Source: Cobetia amphilecti (GTDB lineage: Bacteria; Pseudomonadota; Gammaproteobacteria; Pseudomonadales; Halomonadaceae). Taken from it: a stretch of 64,000 nucleotides of DNA. The position numbers and the translations under genes are program-made. The stretch lies in assembly GCF_030010415.1 (NCBI RefSeq), contig NZ_JASCSA010000008.1; one strand, 5' to 3'. Below, piece by piece: positions 26,412 through 36,007 of the stretch; positions within the stretch are counted from its first letter, which is position 1, and every line of letters begins with the position of its first letter. The notes under the pieces were generated by a model, which ran no database searches, was not told the DNA's origin, and worked only from the letters and a program-made list of their open reading frames with translations.

Positions 26412-27326
26412 ATGATCTCCCCGACCCGCCCGCTGGATCGTCTCACTCAAGGCCCCCTGACCCTGGCCGTCGAACTGCCCCTCGACAATGACTGGGTCCG
26501 CACTGACAGAGCCCCCTCCACGCCCTTCGGCGTGCCTGACATGCGCGCCCATGCCGAGCTGATCGGCCAGGTCGACAGGCTCGGCTTCCGCGCCGCCTGG
26601 TTGCGTGACGTGCCGCTGTTCGACCCCGCCTTCGGCGATGCCGGTCAGGTCTTCGAGCTGTTCACCTACCTGGGCTATCTGGCCAGTCACACCGACAACC
26701 TGCTGCTGGGCACTGCCGCCGCGGTGCTGCCGCTGCGCCAGCCGTGGCTGGTGAGAAAGGCCGCCGCCAGCGTGCAGGCCCTGAGCGAAGACCGCCTGCT
26801 GCTGGGCGTCGCCAGTGGCGACCGACCGGCGGAATACCCGCTGTTCGGCGAAGAGTTCGCGACCCGTGGTGCCGCCTTCCGTCATGCGGTGGATGTCATC
26901 AAGGGCCAGGCGGACGACGCCCTGAGCGAAGGTCAGGCCATCCTGCCTGCCGCGACGCGTCCGCCGCTGTTGAGTGCCGGGCTCTCCCAGCAGACGCCCG
27001 AGTGGATCGGTCGCGAGATGGACGGCTGGCTGGCCTACCCGGGCACGCCGGAGGACCACATCCGTCGCGTGGCGCTCTGGCGTCAGGTCGCCGGTGACAA
27101 ACCTTACGTCAGTTTCATCCACCTCAATCTGGAAGAAGACCCGCACGCCCCGGTGCGTCGTCATCGCTTCGGGTTGTCGAGTGGCCGCCTTGCCCTCATG
27201 GAAGAACTGTCGGCCATGCAGGATGCCGGGGTGAATCACATCGGTTTCCACCTGCGTCGCAATCGCCGCCCGCTCACGGAAACCCTCGAGGAACTGGGGC
27301 GTGAGGTGCTGCCGCACTTCTCATGA
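26412..27326 (+). CDS. LLM-class flavin-dependent oxidoreductase (luciferase-like)
   Basis: 304 residues. The order GFRAAWLRDVPLFDPAFGDAGQVFELFTYLGYLA, then LGVASGDRPAEYPLFG, matches bacterial luciferase-like monooxygenases of the BA3436 type. It should bind FMN and oxidise an unknown substrate. ATG 26412 follows aaggag; an in-frame TTG lies 18 bases upstream. The next gene is a second oxidoreductase on the same strand, 120 bases away. Confidence 0.88.
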   Translation: MISPTRPLDRLTQGPLTLAVELPLDNDWVRTDRAPSTPFGVPDMRAHAELIGQVDRLGFRAAWLRDVPLFDPAFGDAGQVFELFTYLGYLASHTDNLLLGTAAAVLPLRQPWLVRKAAASVQALSEDRLLLGVASGDRPAEYPLFGEEFATRGAAFRHAVDVIKGQADDALSEGQAILPAATRPPLLSAGLSQQTPEWIGREMDGWLAYPGTPEDHIRRVALWRQVAGDKPYVSFIHLNLEEDPHAPVRRHRFGLSSGRLALMEELSAMQDAGVNHIGFHLRRNRRPLTETLEELGREVLPHFS

Positions 27327-27446
27327 GGGCGCAAGGGTTGCACTGACCTGCCCGGCTGACTGAGCGCACTGGTAAGCCGGGCGGGTCGCGCGACCTGCCC
27401 CCGCCATGGCGGAAAGGATTCACCGTTCACGCTGCAAGGAGATCCC

Positions 27447-28457
27447 ATGTCAGATTCCACAGAGACCACCACCCAGCAAGACATCAGTCACAGCGCCACC
27501 CGGGCACCCGCCTGGGTATGGCAAGGCTCGGGCGAGCCTGAGGCGCTCGAGCAGTCAGAGGTGGACATCGGCGCCCCGGGAGACGACGAGGTACTGGTCG
27601 CCACGCGTGCCATCGGCCTCAATCCCGTCGACTGGAAGTTCATGGCAATGGACAGCGAGCTGTGGCAAGCCGGCCAGATTCCCGGCGTCGATGCCTCCGG
27701 CGAGGTGATCGCCTGCGGTGCCAATGTCAGTCACGTATCGCCGGGCGATCGCATCGCGGTCCACACCACCCTGGCAGGGCCAGGCACCTTCAGCAAACGC
27801 CTGCGTGTGCCGGCGCGCGCCGTGATGCGCCTGCCCGTCACCCTGGGCTTCAATGACGCCGCCGCCTTCCCATGCCCGGCACTGACCGCCTGGCTTGCCA
27901 TCGACAAGCTGCCCATCAAGGCCGGGCGACGCCTGCTGATCACCGGCGCCTCCGGCAGTGTGGGCCGCTGGTTGATCCAGCTGGCCAGACAGCGCAACTT
28001 CCACGTCATTGGTGTTGCCTCCGAGAAGCGCCACGCGGACCTCAAGGCGCTGGGCGCCGACGAGACGCTTGCGGACGCCGAGCAGCTGGACGCGCCGGTC
28101 TTCGCCGTGATCGATACCGTCAATGGTGATCACGCCCACAAGATGACCCGCCACCTGGGGGCCAATGGCCACATCGTCTGCATTCAGGACCGTCTGGAGC
28201 AGGCGGCCGCGCCGGCCTTCGATCGCGCCATCTCGCAGCACGAAGTCGCGCTGGGTGCGCTGCACTGGGCGGGTGACGACGAGGACTGGGCACGCCTGGT
28301 CGCAGCAGGGGAAGGTCTTCTGGAAGCGATCGCCGATGGCTCCCTGAACCAGCCTGCGCCCTGTATCGAATCATTTACGGCGCTGCCAGCCTGCCTTGCC
28401 GAGCTGAAGCGTGGTGAGCGCCGAGCGCTGAAATTCGTGATTACCGCCAACGAGTAA
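27447..28457 (+). CDS. Zinc-independent medium-chain dehydrogenase (quinone oxidoreductase-like)
   Basis: 336 residues of the MDR superfamily. The GroES-like N-terminal part (AIGLNPVDWKFMAM, GVDASGEVIACG) and NADPH-binding LLITGASGSVGRWLIQLA are clear, and the usual structural and catalytic zinc ligands are absent, as in quinone oxidoreductases. The substrate is unknown. ATG 27447 follows aaggag. Confidence 0.9.
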   Translation: MSDSTETTTQQDISHSATRAPAWVWQGSGEPEALEQSEVDIGAPGDDEVLVATRAIGLNPVDWKFMAMDSELWQAGQIPGVDASGEVIACGANVSHVSPGDRIAVHTTLAGPGTFSKRLRVPARAVMRLPVTLGFNDAAAFPCPALTAWLAIDKLPIKAGRRLLITGASGSVGRWLIQLARQRNFHVIGVASEKRHADLKALGADETLADAEQLDAPVFAVIDTVNGDHAHKMTRHLGANGHIVCIQDRLEQAAAPAFDRAISQHEVALGALHWAGDDEDWARLVAAGEGLLEAIADGSLNQPAPCIESFTALPACLAELKRGERRALKFVITANE

Positions 28458-28521
28458 GGTGCATGGCAAAGTCCACGCGACTGTTGCGTTAGTGTAAAAA
28501 AGCTAATGCAAAGTCGTGAGG

Positions 28522-28552
28522 TTGACGTCGCAGTATGCAAGCCTCATATAGG
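28522..28552 (+). promoter_or_regulatory. Possible sigma-70 promoter of dkgB
   Basis: A ttgacg (28522-28527) is followed at 17-19 bases by catata/tatagg (28545-28552), about 70 bases upstream of the dkgB start. The -10 match is only partial. Confidence 0.35.
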
Positions 28553-28621
28553 AAGGGCAAAAATGGATATGCGCCCATCATTCACGACTCAATACCGGGC
28601 GCGCTTAACAGGAGTTCTAGA

Positions 28622-29428
28622 ATGTCGACTACCCTACCAAATCCCGGCTTTGGGACTTACCGTATTGAGGGCGAAACGCTCCGTGACAGCCTGAACACCG
28701 CGCTTGAGATCGGTTATCGTCACTTTGATACCGCGCAGTTTTACGGCAACGAAGCCGAAGTCGGACAGATCATCGCCGACAGTAAAGTGCCGCGCGAAGA
28801 GCTCTTCATCACCACCAAGATCTGGCATGACCGTTTGGTACCGGGTGACATGGAGAAAAGCGTCGAGGAAAGTCTTGAGCGCCTCCAAATGGACTACGTC
28901 GACCTACTGCTCATCCATTGGCCGTCGCCGAATGATGAAGTGCCGATGGAAGATTATCTGCCGGTACTGGCCAAGCTGAAGGCAGCGGGCAAGGCGCGCC
29001 ACATCGGGGTGTCCAACTTCACCTGTGAACAGCTGGAACGTGCTGTGGGCATCGTGGGCCGTGACGAGCTGCTCACCAACCAGATCGAGGTCCATCCGTT
29101 TCTGCAAAACCGCAAGGTGATCGACAAGTGCCACGAGCTGGGCATCGAAGTCACTGCTTTCATGCCGCTGGCAGTCGGCAAGGTGATGGACGATGACACC
29201 CTCAAGGCCATCGCCGAACGTCATGACGCCAGCCCGGCGCAGATCGCCCTGGCATGGCTAAAGATGCAGGACATCGTCACCTTCCCGTCCTCCACCAAGG
29301 CGAAGAACATCGAGAGCAACTTCGAGGCCTTCTCCATGTCACTGACCGGTGAAGACATGGCGAAGATCGCCGAGCTGGATCGCGGTGAGCGCATCGCCAA
29401 CCCGGATTTCGCCCCCGACTGGGACTGA
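28622..29428 (+). CDS. dkgB: Aldo/keto reductase, 2,5-didehydrogluconate reductase DkgB type
   Basis: 268 residues. The catalytic region GYRHFDTAQFYGNEAEVG supplies the Asp and Tyr, DLLLIHWPSP the His, and the C-terminal FPSSTKAKNIESNF the NADPH-binding loop, as in DkgB. The enzyme reduces 2,5-diketo-gluconate and small aldehydes such as methylglyoxal in the cytoplasm. ATG 28622 follows aggag; the 29-residue in-frame extension upstream is not supported. It is monocistronic, with a strong terminator. Confidence 0.92.
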   Translation: MSTTLPNPGFGTYRIEGETLRDSLNTALEIGYRHFDTAQFYGNEAEVGQIIADSKVPREELFITTKIWHDRLVPGDMEKSVEESLERLQMDYVDLLLIHWPSPNDEVPMEDYLPVLAKLKAAGKARHIGVSNFTCEQLERAVGIVGRDELLTNQIEVHPFLQNRKVIDKCHELGIEVTAFMPLAVGKVMDDDTLKAIAERHDASPAQIALAWLKMQDIVTFPSSTKAKNIESNFEAFSMSLTGEDMAKIAELDRGERIANPDFAPDWD

Positions 29429-29476
29429 TGGACTGAGCCCAACTGACTGAACCTGATCGACGGGTCCAGTGACAAG

Positions 29477-29512
29477 AAAGCCTCCCGGGCACCCTGCCCG
29501 GGAGGCTTTTTC
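29477..29512 (+). terminator. Rho-independent terminator of dkgB
   Basis: Stem aaagcctcccgggca/tgcccgggaggcttt with a 3-base loop and five T at the end. It probably also serves the convergent cydC gene. Confidence 0.92.
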
Positions 29513-29548
29513 CGTTTCCCCCTGCCATGATTTGATCCCGATGGATGC

Positions 29549-31336
29549 TCAGCGATCCAGCCAGCAGACACGGGTCACGGCCTCGGTGCCGGGGCGTGGC
29601 GCCGCGAGATCATGCTCATGCAGCAGATAGATCACCGTCCTGCCCGCCAGCCAGTCAGCGAGACCCTGCGCGACGCGTTGCGCTGTCGTGGCATCCAGCC
29701 CCGAGAAAGGCTCATCCAGCAGCACGAGGCCGGGGTTGGTCAACGCCAGGCGCGCCAGACTGATGCGCCGGGCCTGGCCACCCGACACCTGACGACCGCC
29801 CTCACCAACGCGTGTCGCCAGCCCCTGCGGCAGACTCGCGACCCAGTCGGCGAGATCCACCGCGGCCAGCACCCGCCACAGCGCGGCATCATCGGCGTCG
29901 GCGGCCCCCAGTCGCAGGTTGTCAGCCAGACTGGCATCGAACAGATCGACCTGCTGGGTGAGGCAGCCGACGCCCTCGGCAATCGCCAGAGGCGCGTAGT
30001 GATGCACCTCACGGCCATTGAGCAACACCCGCCCGCCCTGCTCTTCAGTACCCCCGCCCTGCTGTTCATTGCATCTGCTCTGCAGGCCGCGGGAGGCTAG
30101 GCTGGTCTGCCCGGTCAGCAGCGCCGCTAGCGTCGACTTGCCAGCGCCGGAGGCGCCACAGATCGCGACCTGCGCACCGGCTTCGACAGTGAGCGAGACG
30201 TTTGAAAATGCCTCGAACAAGGCGCCCGGATAGCGATAGCTGACCTGCTCCAGCGAGACGCTGATCGGCCCCGCTGACAGGCGAGCATCACCGTGCACGA
30301 CACCCGCGGCGTGCTCGATATCGTTGAGGCGCTCCGCGGCGCCAAGCGTCGCCCCGGCCTGGCTGAAGGCCGTCGGCAGCCCCGCCAGCCCCTCACCCAG
30401 CGCCATCGCCGCGAGCGGCAGCATCACCAGCATCGGGCCGCTGAGCTGGCCATCGCGCAGGGCGAGCATGCCCATCGCTAGCAACAGCAACCAGGCGAGT
30501 CCGATCACCAGCACGGCCAGCGCATTGCCGACGGCACTGATGACCGCCAGCCGCCATTGGTCCGCCAGCAGACGCGCCTCCACCGCCTCCAGCTGCTCAC
30601 GCACATGGCCAAGCGCCGCGTAGGCCTCGAGTTCGGCATGCCCGCGCAGCGCCTCCATCAGGCTGGAGCGCAATGCCTCGAGAGTGGTCACACGCCGACG
30701 GCTGGCCACCAGCCCCCAGCGTGCCTGCCCGAGTGTCAGCCACGCCCAGCCAGTCAACAGCAAGAGCGCCAGCCACGGCGTCGCGCCCGGTAGCCACACC
30801 AGCGTGATGCCAAGCAGCGCCACAATCAGCAGCAAGGCCATCACCGGAGGCGCCGCCAGACGCAGATAGAGCGCATCGAGGGTGTCAATATCCGCGGTCA
30901 GACGATTGAGCCAGTCACTGGAGCGCCGGGCTGCCAGCCGTGCGGGGTCCATGCTGACCAGCGAGGCAAAGGCACTGCCGCGCAGGCTGGCCAGCAGTCG
31001 CAGGATGGTGTCGTGATTGTAGAGACGCTCCAGATAGCGCGAGACGGTGCGCGAGACGGCAAACAGGCGAATCGCGCTGCCCGGCGTGTAGACATCCAGC
31101 ACGGCGACGGCACCGGCAGCCAGCGCAGCCCCCGTCAATGCCGATGCCGTGATGAACCACCCCGAGACCGCCAGCAGCCCGAGTGCCGACAGCGCGGTCA
31201 TTGCCATCAGCACCACGCCCAGCAGCAGTCGACGGCGGTAGCGCTCATGCACTCGCCACCAGGGCGCCAGCGCAGCCAGTGCCTCGCGCGTCGAGGGAGT
31301 GGAGCCAGGACCGAGAGTACGAGCAGGTCCGATCAT
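29549..31336 (-). CDS. cydC: Thiol reductant ABC exporter subunit CydC
   Basis: 595 residues. An N-terminal six-helix exporter domain is followed by an ATPase domain with Walker A GASGAGKST, signature VSGGQARR and Walker B LVLLDEPFSGLD. With CydD it exports cysteine and glutathione to the periplasm, which cytochrome bd assembly needs. A Gln/Gly-rich insertion (CNEQQGGGTEEQGG) after Walker A is unusual. The start ATG overlaps the cydD stop (ATGA). Last gene of cydABDC. Confidence 0.94.
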   Translation of the reverse strand: MIGPARTLGPGSTPSTREALAALAPWWRVHERYRRRLLLGVVLMAMTALSALGLLAVSGWFITASALTGAALAAGAVAVLDVYTPGSAIRLFAVSRTVSRYLERLYNHDTILRLLASLRGSAFASLVSMDPARLAARRSSDWLNRLTADIDTLDALYLRLAAPPVMALLLIVALLGITLVWLPGATPWLALLLLTGWAWLTLGQARWGLVASRRRVTTLEALRSSLMEALRGHAELEAYAALGHVREQLEAVEARLLADQWRLAVISAVGNALAVLVIGLAWLLLLAMGMLALRDGQLSGPMLVMLPLAAMALGEGLAGLPTAFSQAGATLGAAERLNDIEHAAGVVHGDARLSAGPISVSLEQVSYRYPGALFEAFSNVSLTVEAGAQVAICGASGAGKSTLAALLTGQTSLASRGLQSRCNEQQGGGTEEQGGRVLLNGREVHHYAPLAIAEGVGCLTQQVDLFDASLADNLRLGAADADDAALWRVLAAVDLADWVASLPQGLATRVGEGGRQVSGGQARRISLARLALTNPGLVLLDEPFSGLDATTAQRVAQGLADWLAGRTVIYLLHEHDLAAPRPGTEAVTRVCWLDR

Positions 31337-33156
31337 GATGCGCCCTCCCCAGAATCCTGTGTCTCTCCAGTAGTGCCAACGACCCCATCACGGGTCAGAC
31401 ACAGCTGGCGCGTCGCCATGGCCCTCAAGGCCGGATGGTGAGTGGCGATGACCAGCGTGCGGCCTTCTTCGGCCAACACCTGGAAGCCGGCGATCAGGCG
31501 CTGTTCGGTGTCGGCGTCCAGACTGGCGGTTGGCTCGTCGAGCAACACCAGCGGCGCATCGCTCAAGAAGACCCGCGCCAGCGCCAGACGCTGAGCCTGG
31601 CCGCCGGACAGCCCGCGCCCGCCTTCGCCCAACGGGCTGGCGATGCCCTGCGGCAAGGCGGCCAGCACCTCGGTAAGGCCGGCACGCGTCAGCGCCTGCG
31701 CGATGTCATCGTCACTGGCGTCTGGCGCGGTGATGCGCAGGTTGTCGGCCAGACTGCCCTGCATCAGCAGCGGCCGTTGATCCATCCAGGCAAGGCGTAT
31801 GGCCGCATGGCGACGACAGCGGCCTTCATCGGGTGCCACGAATCCCGCCATCAGTTGCAACAGCGATGACTTGCCGGCCCCGGACGGGCCGCTGATCACC
31901 AGCACCTCGTGGGTCTTCAAGGTGAGATCCAGCGGGCCAAGCACCCTGCCCCGTCCGGGATGCGTCAGCGTGACGGCCTCCAGCTGCAACATCACATCGC
32001 CAGGCAGCGACATACTGGCCGACGCCATCGTGGAGGCCTGACGCGCCGGCGCAATGGGCGTGTCGAGCAGCTCCAGCAGCGAGTCCGCGGCGGCCAAGGC
32101 CGAGGCGCGATCATGATAGTGCTGTGACAGGGTGCGCAGCGGCTGGAAGAACTCCGGCGCCAGCAGCAGGATCAGCAGGCCGCTGAACAGGGTCAGCGAC
32201 TGGGCGGGCCCGAAGGGAATGTCGCCCAGCAGGCCGAAGCCGATATAGATCGCGACCACCGCGATCGACACCGACGAGAAGAACTCCAGTACCGCTGATG
32301 AGAGGAAGGCGAGGCGCAGCGTGCGCAGACTGCGGCGGCGATAATCATCGGCGACCAGCGTGACCTCGCGCGTGGCCTGCTCGCCCAAGCCGAACAGGCG
32401 CAGCGTGGTGATCCCGCGTACGCGATCGACGAAGTGGCGCGACAGGCGCGCGACCGCGACGAACTGCTCGCGATTGAGCGACTCGGCCCCCATGCCGACC
32501 AGCGCCATGAACAGCGGAATCAGCGGCGCGGTCAGCGCGAGCAGAATCGCCGCCAGCCAGTCCTGACTGACCACGATGGCCAGAATCACCAGCGGGCTGA
32601 TCAGCACCAGGCGCAGCTGGACGTAGAAACGCGCGAAGTAGCCTTCCAACGCCTCGACCTGCTCGACCCAGCGCTGGGCCACATCGGCGCCATGAAACTG
32701 CGCGGCGCGCACCGGGCCTAATGCCTGCAGGTGATCCATTACATCTCGACGCACCCGCTGGCGCAGGCGCTGACTGGCTTTTTGGGCACATAGCTCCTGC
32801 GCGGCACTCAGCAAGGCACGCACCGCCAGCAGCGCCACCAGGCCGCCGAACGGCCACCACAGGCGAGCCAACGCCGCGGGCTGTTCGATTACCTGAGTGA
32901 CCAGCCAGGCCAGCAGTACCAGTTGCGCAACCGTTGCCAGCCCCGCCAATGCGCCGCACAGCGCCGCCATAGCCAACAGGCGACGCTCGCGCGTCGCCTG
33001 TTGGCTGAGCCACTTGCCGGCAGCCTTGCGTCTGGCCTTGTCGCGCTCCTTGCCAGTGACACTGTCGTCGCTGACGCTGGCGCGCGCCGTGTCATTGCCA
33101 GCGGCGCTGGTCGGGGCCTCCTGCGCTGCCCCCTGCGTGAGGTCAGTGATAGCCAC
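31333..33156 (-). CDS. cydD: Thiol reductant ABC exporter subunit CydD
   Basis: 607 residues with exporter helices, Walker A GPSGAGKSS, signature LSGGQAQR and Walker B LVLLDEPTASLD. It forms a heterodimer with CydC. The GTG start at 33156 lies 14 bases inside cydB, and the end overlaps cydC, so all four cyd genes are tightly coupled. Confidence 0.94.
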   Translation of the reverse strand: MAITDLTQGAAQEAPTSAAGNDTARASVSDDSVTGKERDKARRKAAGKWLSQQATRERRLLAMAALCGALAGLATVAQLVLLAWLVTQVIEQPAALARLWWPFGGLVALLAVRALLSAAQELCAQKASQRLRQRVRRDVMDHLQALGPVRAAQFHGADVAQRWVEQVEALEGYFARFYVQLRLVLISPLVILAIVVSQDWLAAILLALTAPLIPLFMALVGMGAESLNREQFVAVARLSRHFVDRVRGITTLRLFGLGEQATREVTLVADDYRRRSLRTLRLAFLSSAVLEFFSSVSIAVVAIYIGFGLLGDIPFGPAQSLTLFSGLLILLLAPEFFQPLRTLSQHYHDRASALAAADSLLELLDTPIAPARQASTMASASMSLPGDVMLQLEAVTLTHPGRGRVLGPLDLTLKTHEVLVISGPSGAGKSSLLQLMAGFVAPDEGRCRRHAAIRLAWMDQRPLLMQGSLADNLRITAPDASDDDIAQALTRAGLTEVLAALPQGIASPLGEGGRGLSGGQAQRLALARVFLSDAPLVLLDEPTASLDADTEQRLIAGFQVLAEEGRTLVIATHHPALRAMATRQLCLTRDGVVGTTGETQDSGEGAS

Positions 33157-34141
33157 CGTCCTGCACCTTGCCGCGGAAGACCCAGTAGCTCCAGGCGGTA
33201 TAGCCCAGCACGATGGGAATCACGAACAATACGCCGATCAGCAGGAACAGCTGCGCGCCCGGGTCTGACGCCGCATCCCAGATGGTGATGTCCGGCGGCA
33301 CCAGATACGGCCACTTGCTGAAGATCAGCCCCAGATAGGTGAACAGGAACAGTCCCAGAGTCGCGACGAACGGCTGGCCCTCCAAACGCTTGCTGACGGC
33401 ACGCCAGATGAAGGCCGCACAGCACAGCGCCAGCACCGGGAAGACCCAGAACATGCCGATATGATTGAACCAGCGCTCCCGCACGTATTCATCGACGAAC
33501 GGCGTGTAGAGGCTGATGACCCCGAAGCCGACCAGCACGGCAATCAGCAACTTGGGCGTGATGCGATAGGCCCATGCCTGAACCTCGCCTTCACTCTTCA
33601 GAATGGTCCAGGTGGCCCCCAGCAGAGCGTAGCCCGCCACCAGCGCGAGCCCGGTGATCACCGTGAAGGGGGTCAGCCAGTCAAAGGCGCCGCCGACATA
33701 GACATGGCCTTCGGTGGCAAAGCCCTGGATATAGGCCCCGACCACCACGCCCTGACAGAAGGTCGCCACGTAGGAACCGCCACTGAAGGCGACGTTCCAC
33801 CAATGCCGATTGCGCGTGGACTTGAAGCGGAATTCAAACGCAATCCCGCGGAAGATCAAGCCGGCCAGCATCAGGAAGACCCCCAGATACAGCGCCGGCA
33901 GCAGAATGGAGTACACCGCCGGAAACGCCGCCAGCAAGCCGGCCCCGCCCAGCACCAGCCAGGTTTCATTGCCGTCCCAGACCGGCGCGACCGAATTCAT
34001 CATCACGTCACGGGCGTGTTCATCCGGGGCGAAGGGATAGAGGATGCCGACCCCGAGATCGAAGCCATCCATCAGGATGTACATCATGATGCCGAAGCCG
34101 ATGATCAGCGCCCAGATCATGGTCAGATTGATCAGTTCCAT
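33143..34141 (-). CDS. cydB: Cytochrome bd oxidase subunit II
   Basis: 332 residues with eight to nine helices. The start ALIIGFGIMMYILMDGFDLGVG and the NETWLVLGGAGLLAAFP segment are typical of CydB. It is shorter than E. coli CydB (379) and matches the CioB (cyanide-insensitive) subtype. It is the structural partner of CydA in the inner membrane. Confidence 0.95.
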   Translation of the reverse strand: MELINLTMIWALIIGFGIMMYILMDGFDLGVGILYPFAPDEHARDVMMNSVAPVWDGNETWLVLGGAGLLAAFPAVYSILLPALYLGVFLMLAGLIFRGIAFEFRFKSTRNRHWWNVAFSGGSYVATFCQGVVVGAYIQGFATEGHVYVGGAFDWLTPFTVITGLALVAGYALLGATWTILKSEGEVQAWAYRITPKLLIAVLVGFGVISLYTPFVDEYVRERWFNHIGMFWVFPVLALCCAAFIWRAVSKRLEGQPFVATLGLFLFTYLGLIFSKWPYLVPPDITIWDAASDPGAQLFLLIGVLFVIPIVLGYTAWSYWVFRGKVQDGGYH

Positions 34142-34145
34142 GTGC

Positions 34146-35552
34146 TCAACTCCTTACCGTACGGCTGGCATCATCATCGAGACTCTCGTGCGCGGCGGAC
34201 AGCGGGCGCATCGCGGTTTCGACATCGTCATGCGGCAGCTCGGGCTGCATGCCGCCACGGATGACGCGCGTCAGGTAGTAGCTACCGGTCACGAAGACCA
34301 CCAGATAGACCAGGAAGTAGCCGATCAGCGTGGCAAGCACCATCCAGCCGGTCAGTGACGGCGTGACGGCCTCCTGCTGGGTCATCATCTCGTAGACCAG
34401 CCACGGAGAGCGTCCGGCCTCGGTGACGAACCACCCGGCCAGCACGGCGAAGAATGGCGCGATCGACATCAGACGCAGCGTCTGCAGGAAGGGGCGCGAG
34501 CGGTAGAGCTTGCCATCGCGACGCAGGAACAGGCCGATGAACGCCACCGCGATCATCACCAGCCCCACCGCCACCATCACGCGGAACGACCAGAACACGA
34601 ACCACACCGGCGGCTGCATGTCGGGCTCGACCTCCTTGAGGCCCGGCACCACGCCATCGGGGTCATGGGTCAGGATCAGGCTGGCCAGCTTCGGGATCGC
34701 GATCTCGAAGTGGTTCATCTGGGCCTCCTTGTCCGGCCAGGCGAACAGCAGCAAGGGCGCGCCCGACTGGGTTTCCCAGTTGCCTTCCATCGCCGCGACC
34801 TTGGTCGGCTGATGCTCCAGCGTGTTGATGCCGTGCATGTCACCCACCACCGCCTGCGCCGGCGCCAGCACCAGCAGTAGCCACATGCACATGGACAGCG
34901 CGCGCTTGTTGGCCTCGACATCACGTCCGATCAGCAGATACCAGGCGCTCACCCCGGCCACCACGAAGCCGCCGGTCAAGAACGAGGCGATCGCCATATG
35001 CGTGAAGCGATACGGGAAGGAGGCATTGAAGATGGCCGCACTCCAGTCATTCACGAAGAAGTGGCCATCAATGAAGTCGACGCCCGCCGGTGTCTGCATC
35101 CAGCTGTTGGAGGACAGAATCCAGAAGGAGGAGATGAAGGTGCCCAATGACACCATCAGTGCCGCGAACAGGTGGACGCCTTCCGGCACCTTGCCACGCC
35201 CGAACAGCAGTACGCCGAGGAAGCCGGCTTCGAGGAAGAAGGCAGTCACCACCTCATAGCTGAGCATCGGGCCGATGAAGTTGGAGGTGGCATAACTGAA
35301 GTTGCTCCAGTTGGTGCCGAACTGGAAGGCCATCACGATGCCGGAGACCACGCCCATCGCGAAGACCACGGCGAATACCTTCACCCAGAACGCTGCAAGG
35401 CGCTCCCAGGCGGCATTGCCTGTCTTGTAGAAAAGGCCATGCAACAAGGCCACATAGGATGCCAGGCCGATGGTAAACACCGGAAAGACGGCATGAAATG
35501 ACACGACAAATCCGAACTGTATGCGTGACAGGATCACGGGATCCAGTTCCAT
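34146..35552 (-). CDS. cydA: Cytochrome bd ubiquinol oxidase subunit I, CIO-type
   Basis: 468 residues. The haem-ligating His is at about residue 20 (VVSFHAVFPVFTIG), and the quinol-site and haem b region SWMQTPAGV is present. At 468 residues it lacks the long Q-loop of E. coli CydA (522) and so resembles CioA. It oxidises ubiquinol and reduces O2 with high affinity without pumping protons. ATG 35552 follows ggag. First gene of cydABDC, divergent from the N-ATPase operon. Confidence 0.95.
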   Translation of the reverse strand: MELDPVILSRIQFGFVVSFHAVFPVFTIGLASYVALLHGLFYKTGNAAWERLAAFWVKVFAVVFAMGVVSGIVMAFQFGTNWSNFSYATSNFIGPMLSYEVVTAFFLEAGFLGVLLFGRGKVPEGVHLFAALMVSLGTFISSFWILSSNSWMQTPAGVDFIDGHFFVNDWSAAIFNASFPYRFTHMAIASFLTGGFVVAGVSAWYLLIGRDVEANKRALSMCMWLLLVLAPAQAVVGDMHGINTLEHQPTKVAAMEGNWETQSGAPLLLFAWPDKEAQMNHFEIAIPKLASLILTHDPDGVVPGLKEVEPDMQPPVWFVFWSFRVMVAVGLVMIAVAFIGLFLRRDGKLYRSRPFLQTLRLMSIAPFFAVLAGWFVTEAGRSPWLVYEMMTQQEAVTPSLTGWMVLATLIGYFLVYLVVFVTGSYYLTRVIRGGMQPELPHDDVETAMRPLSAAHESLDDDASRTVRS

Positions 35553-35763
35553 GGGCGACTCCTCAGGACTCCAGGGGTTGTACTCTGTTCATCCCGTTGT
35601 GGGACGCACAGTCGCAGCGATATCACGGTCAGGCCCGTGACGACAAGGCATACCACCAAACTCCATCGATCATGGCAGTCATCTTTCTACCAGCTGACCC
35701 AAAGAGCATAGAAAACACCAGGCTATCGTGCACGATGACGCTTTGCCGCAGGCCCAGCCAACC

Positions 35764-35790
35764 GATCAATCGCCATGGTGGTGATCGATC
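35764..35790. promoter_or_regulatory. Imperfect dyad in the cyd-atp control region
   Basis: gatcaatcgcc is mirrored by ggtgatcgatc around a short centre, with two mismatches. No regulator is assigned. Confidence 0.35.
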
Positions 35791-35880
35791 AGGCCCGCCA
35801 TATTGCGTGACAGCATCCACGTATTTTCCACTCGGCATGCTCAGGCTTGCCATCTATATTTCGCCGCACATCCGCCTTTA

Positions 35881-35894
35881 TTGACGTACATCAA
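35881..35894. promoter_or_regulatory. FNR/Anr-type box
   Basis: ttgacgtacatcaa matches TTGAT-N4-ATCAA at nine of ten defined bases. It is centred about 120 bases upstream of the atpD start and 335 from cydA, so activation of the N-ATPase operon under low oxygen is the simplest reading. Confidence 0.6.
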
Positions 35895-36007
35895 GAGAAA
35901 CACAAGACGAGCATCGGATTCGACCAATGAAGCTGATCGTGCCCGAATTAGGTGATAGAACAGAAAGTATCAAGTAGCGCAGCCGTGACAAGGGAGGCCA
36001 GGTCGAC

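Larger units (their letters stand above)
35553..36007. other. 455-bp divergent control region between cydA and atpD
   Basis: No gene is supported. It contains an imperfect dyad at 35764-35790 and an FNR/Anr-type box at 35881-35894, nearer to atpD, and AT-rich DNA typical of promoters. Confidence 0.7.

Noticed and set aside
28458..28621. tRNA or small RNA before dkgB
   Set aside because: No cloverleaf or terminator is visible; the stretch fits a promoter and leader.
35498..35884. 128-residue + strand frame in the cyd-atp control region
   Set aside because: It overlaps the start of cydA antisense, has no ribosome site or domain, and the region carries regulatory dyads instead.
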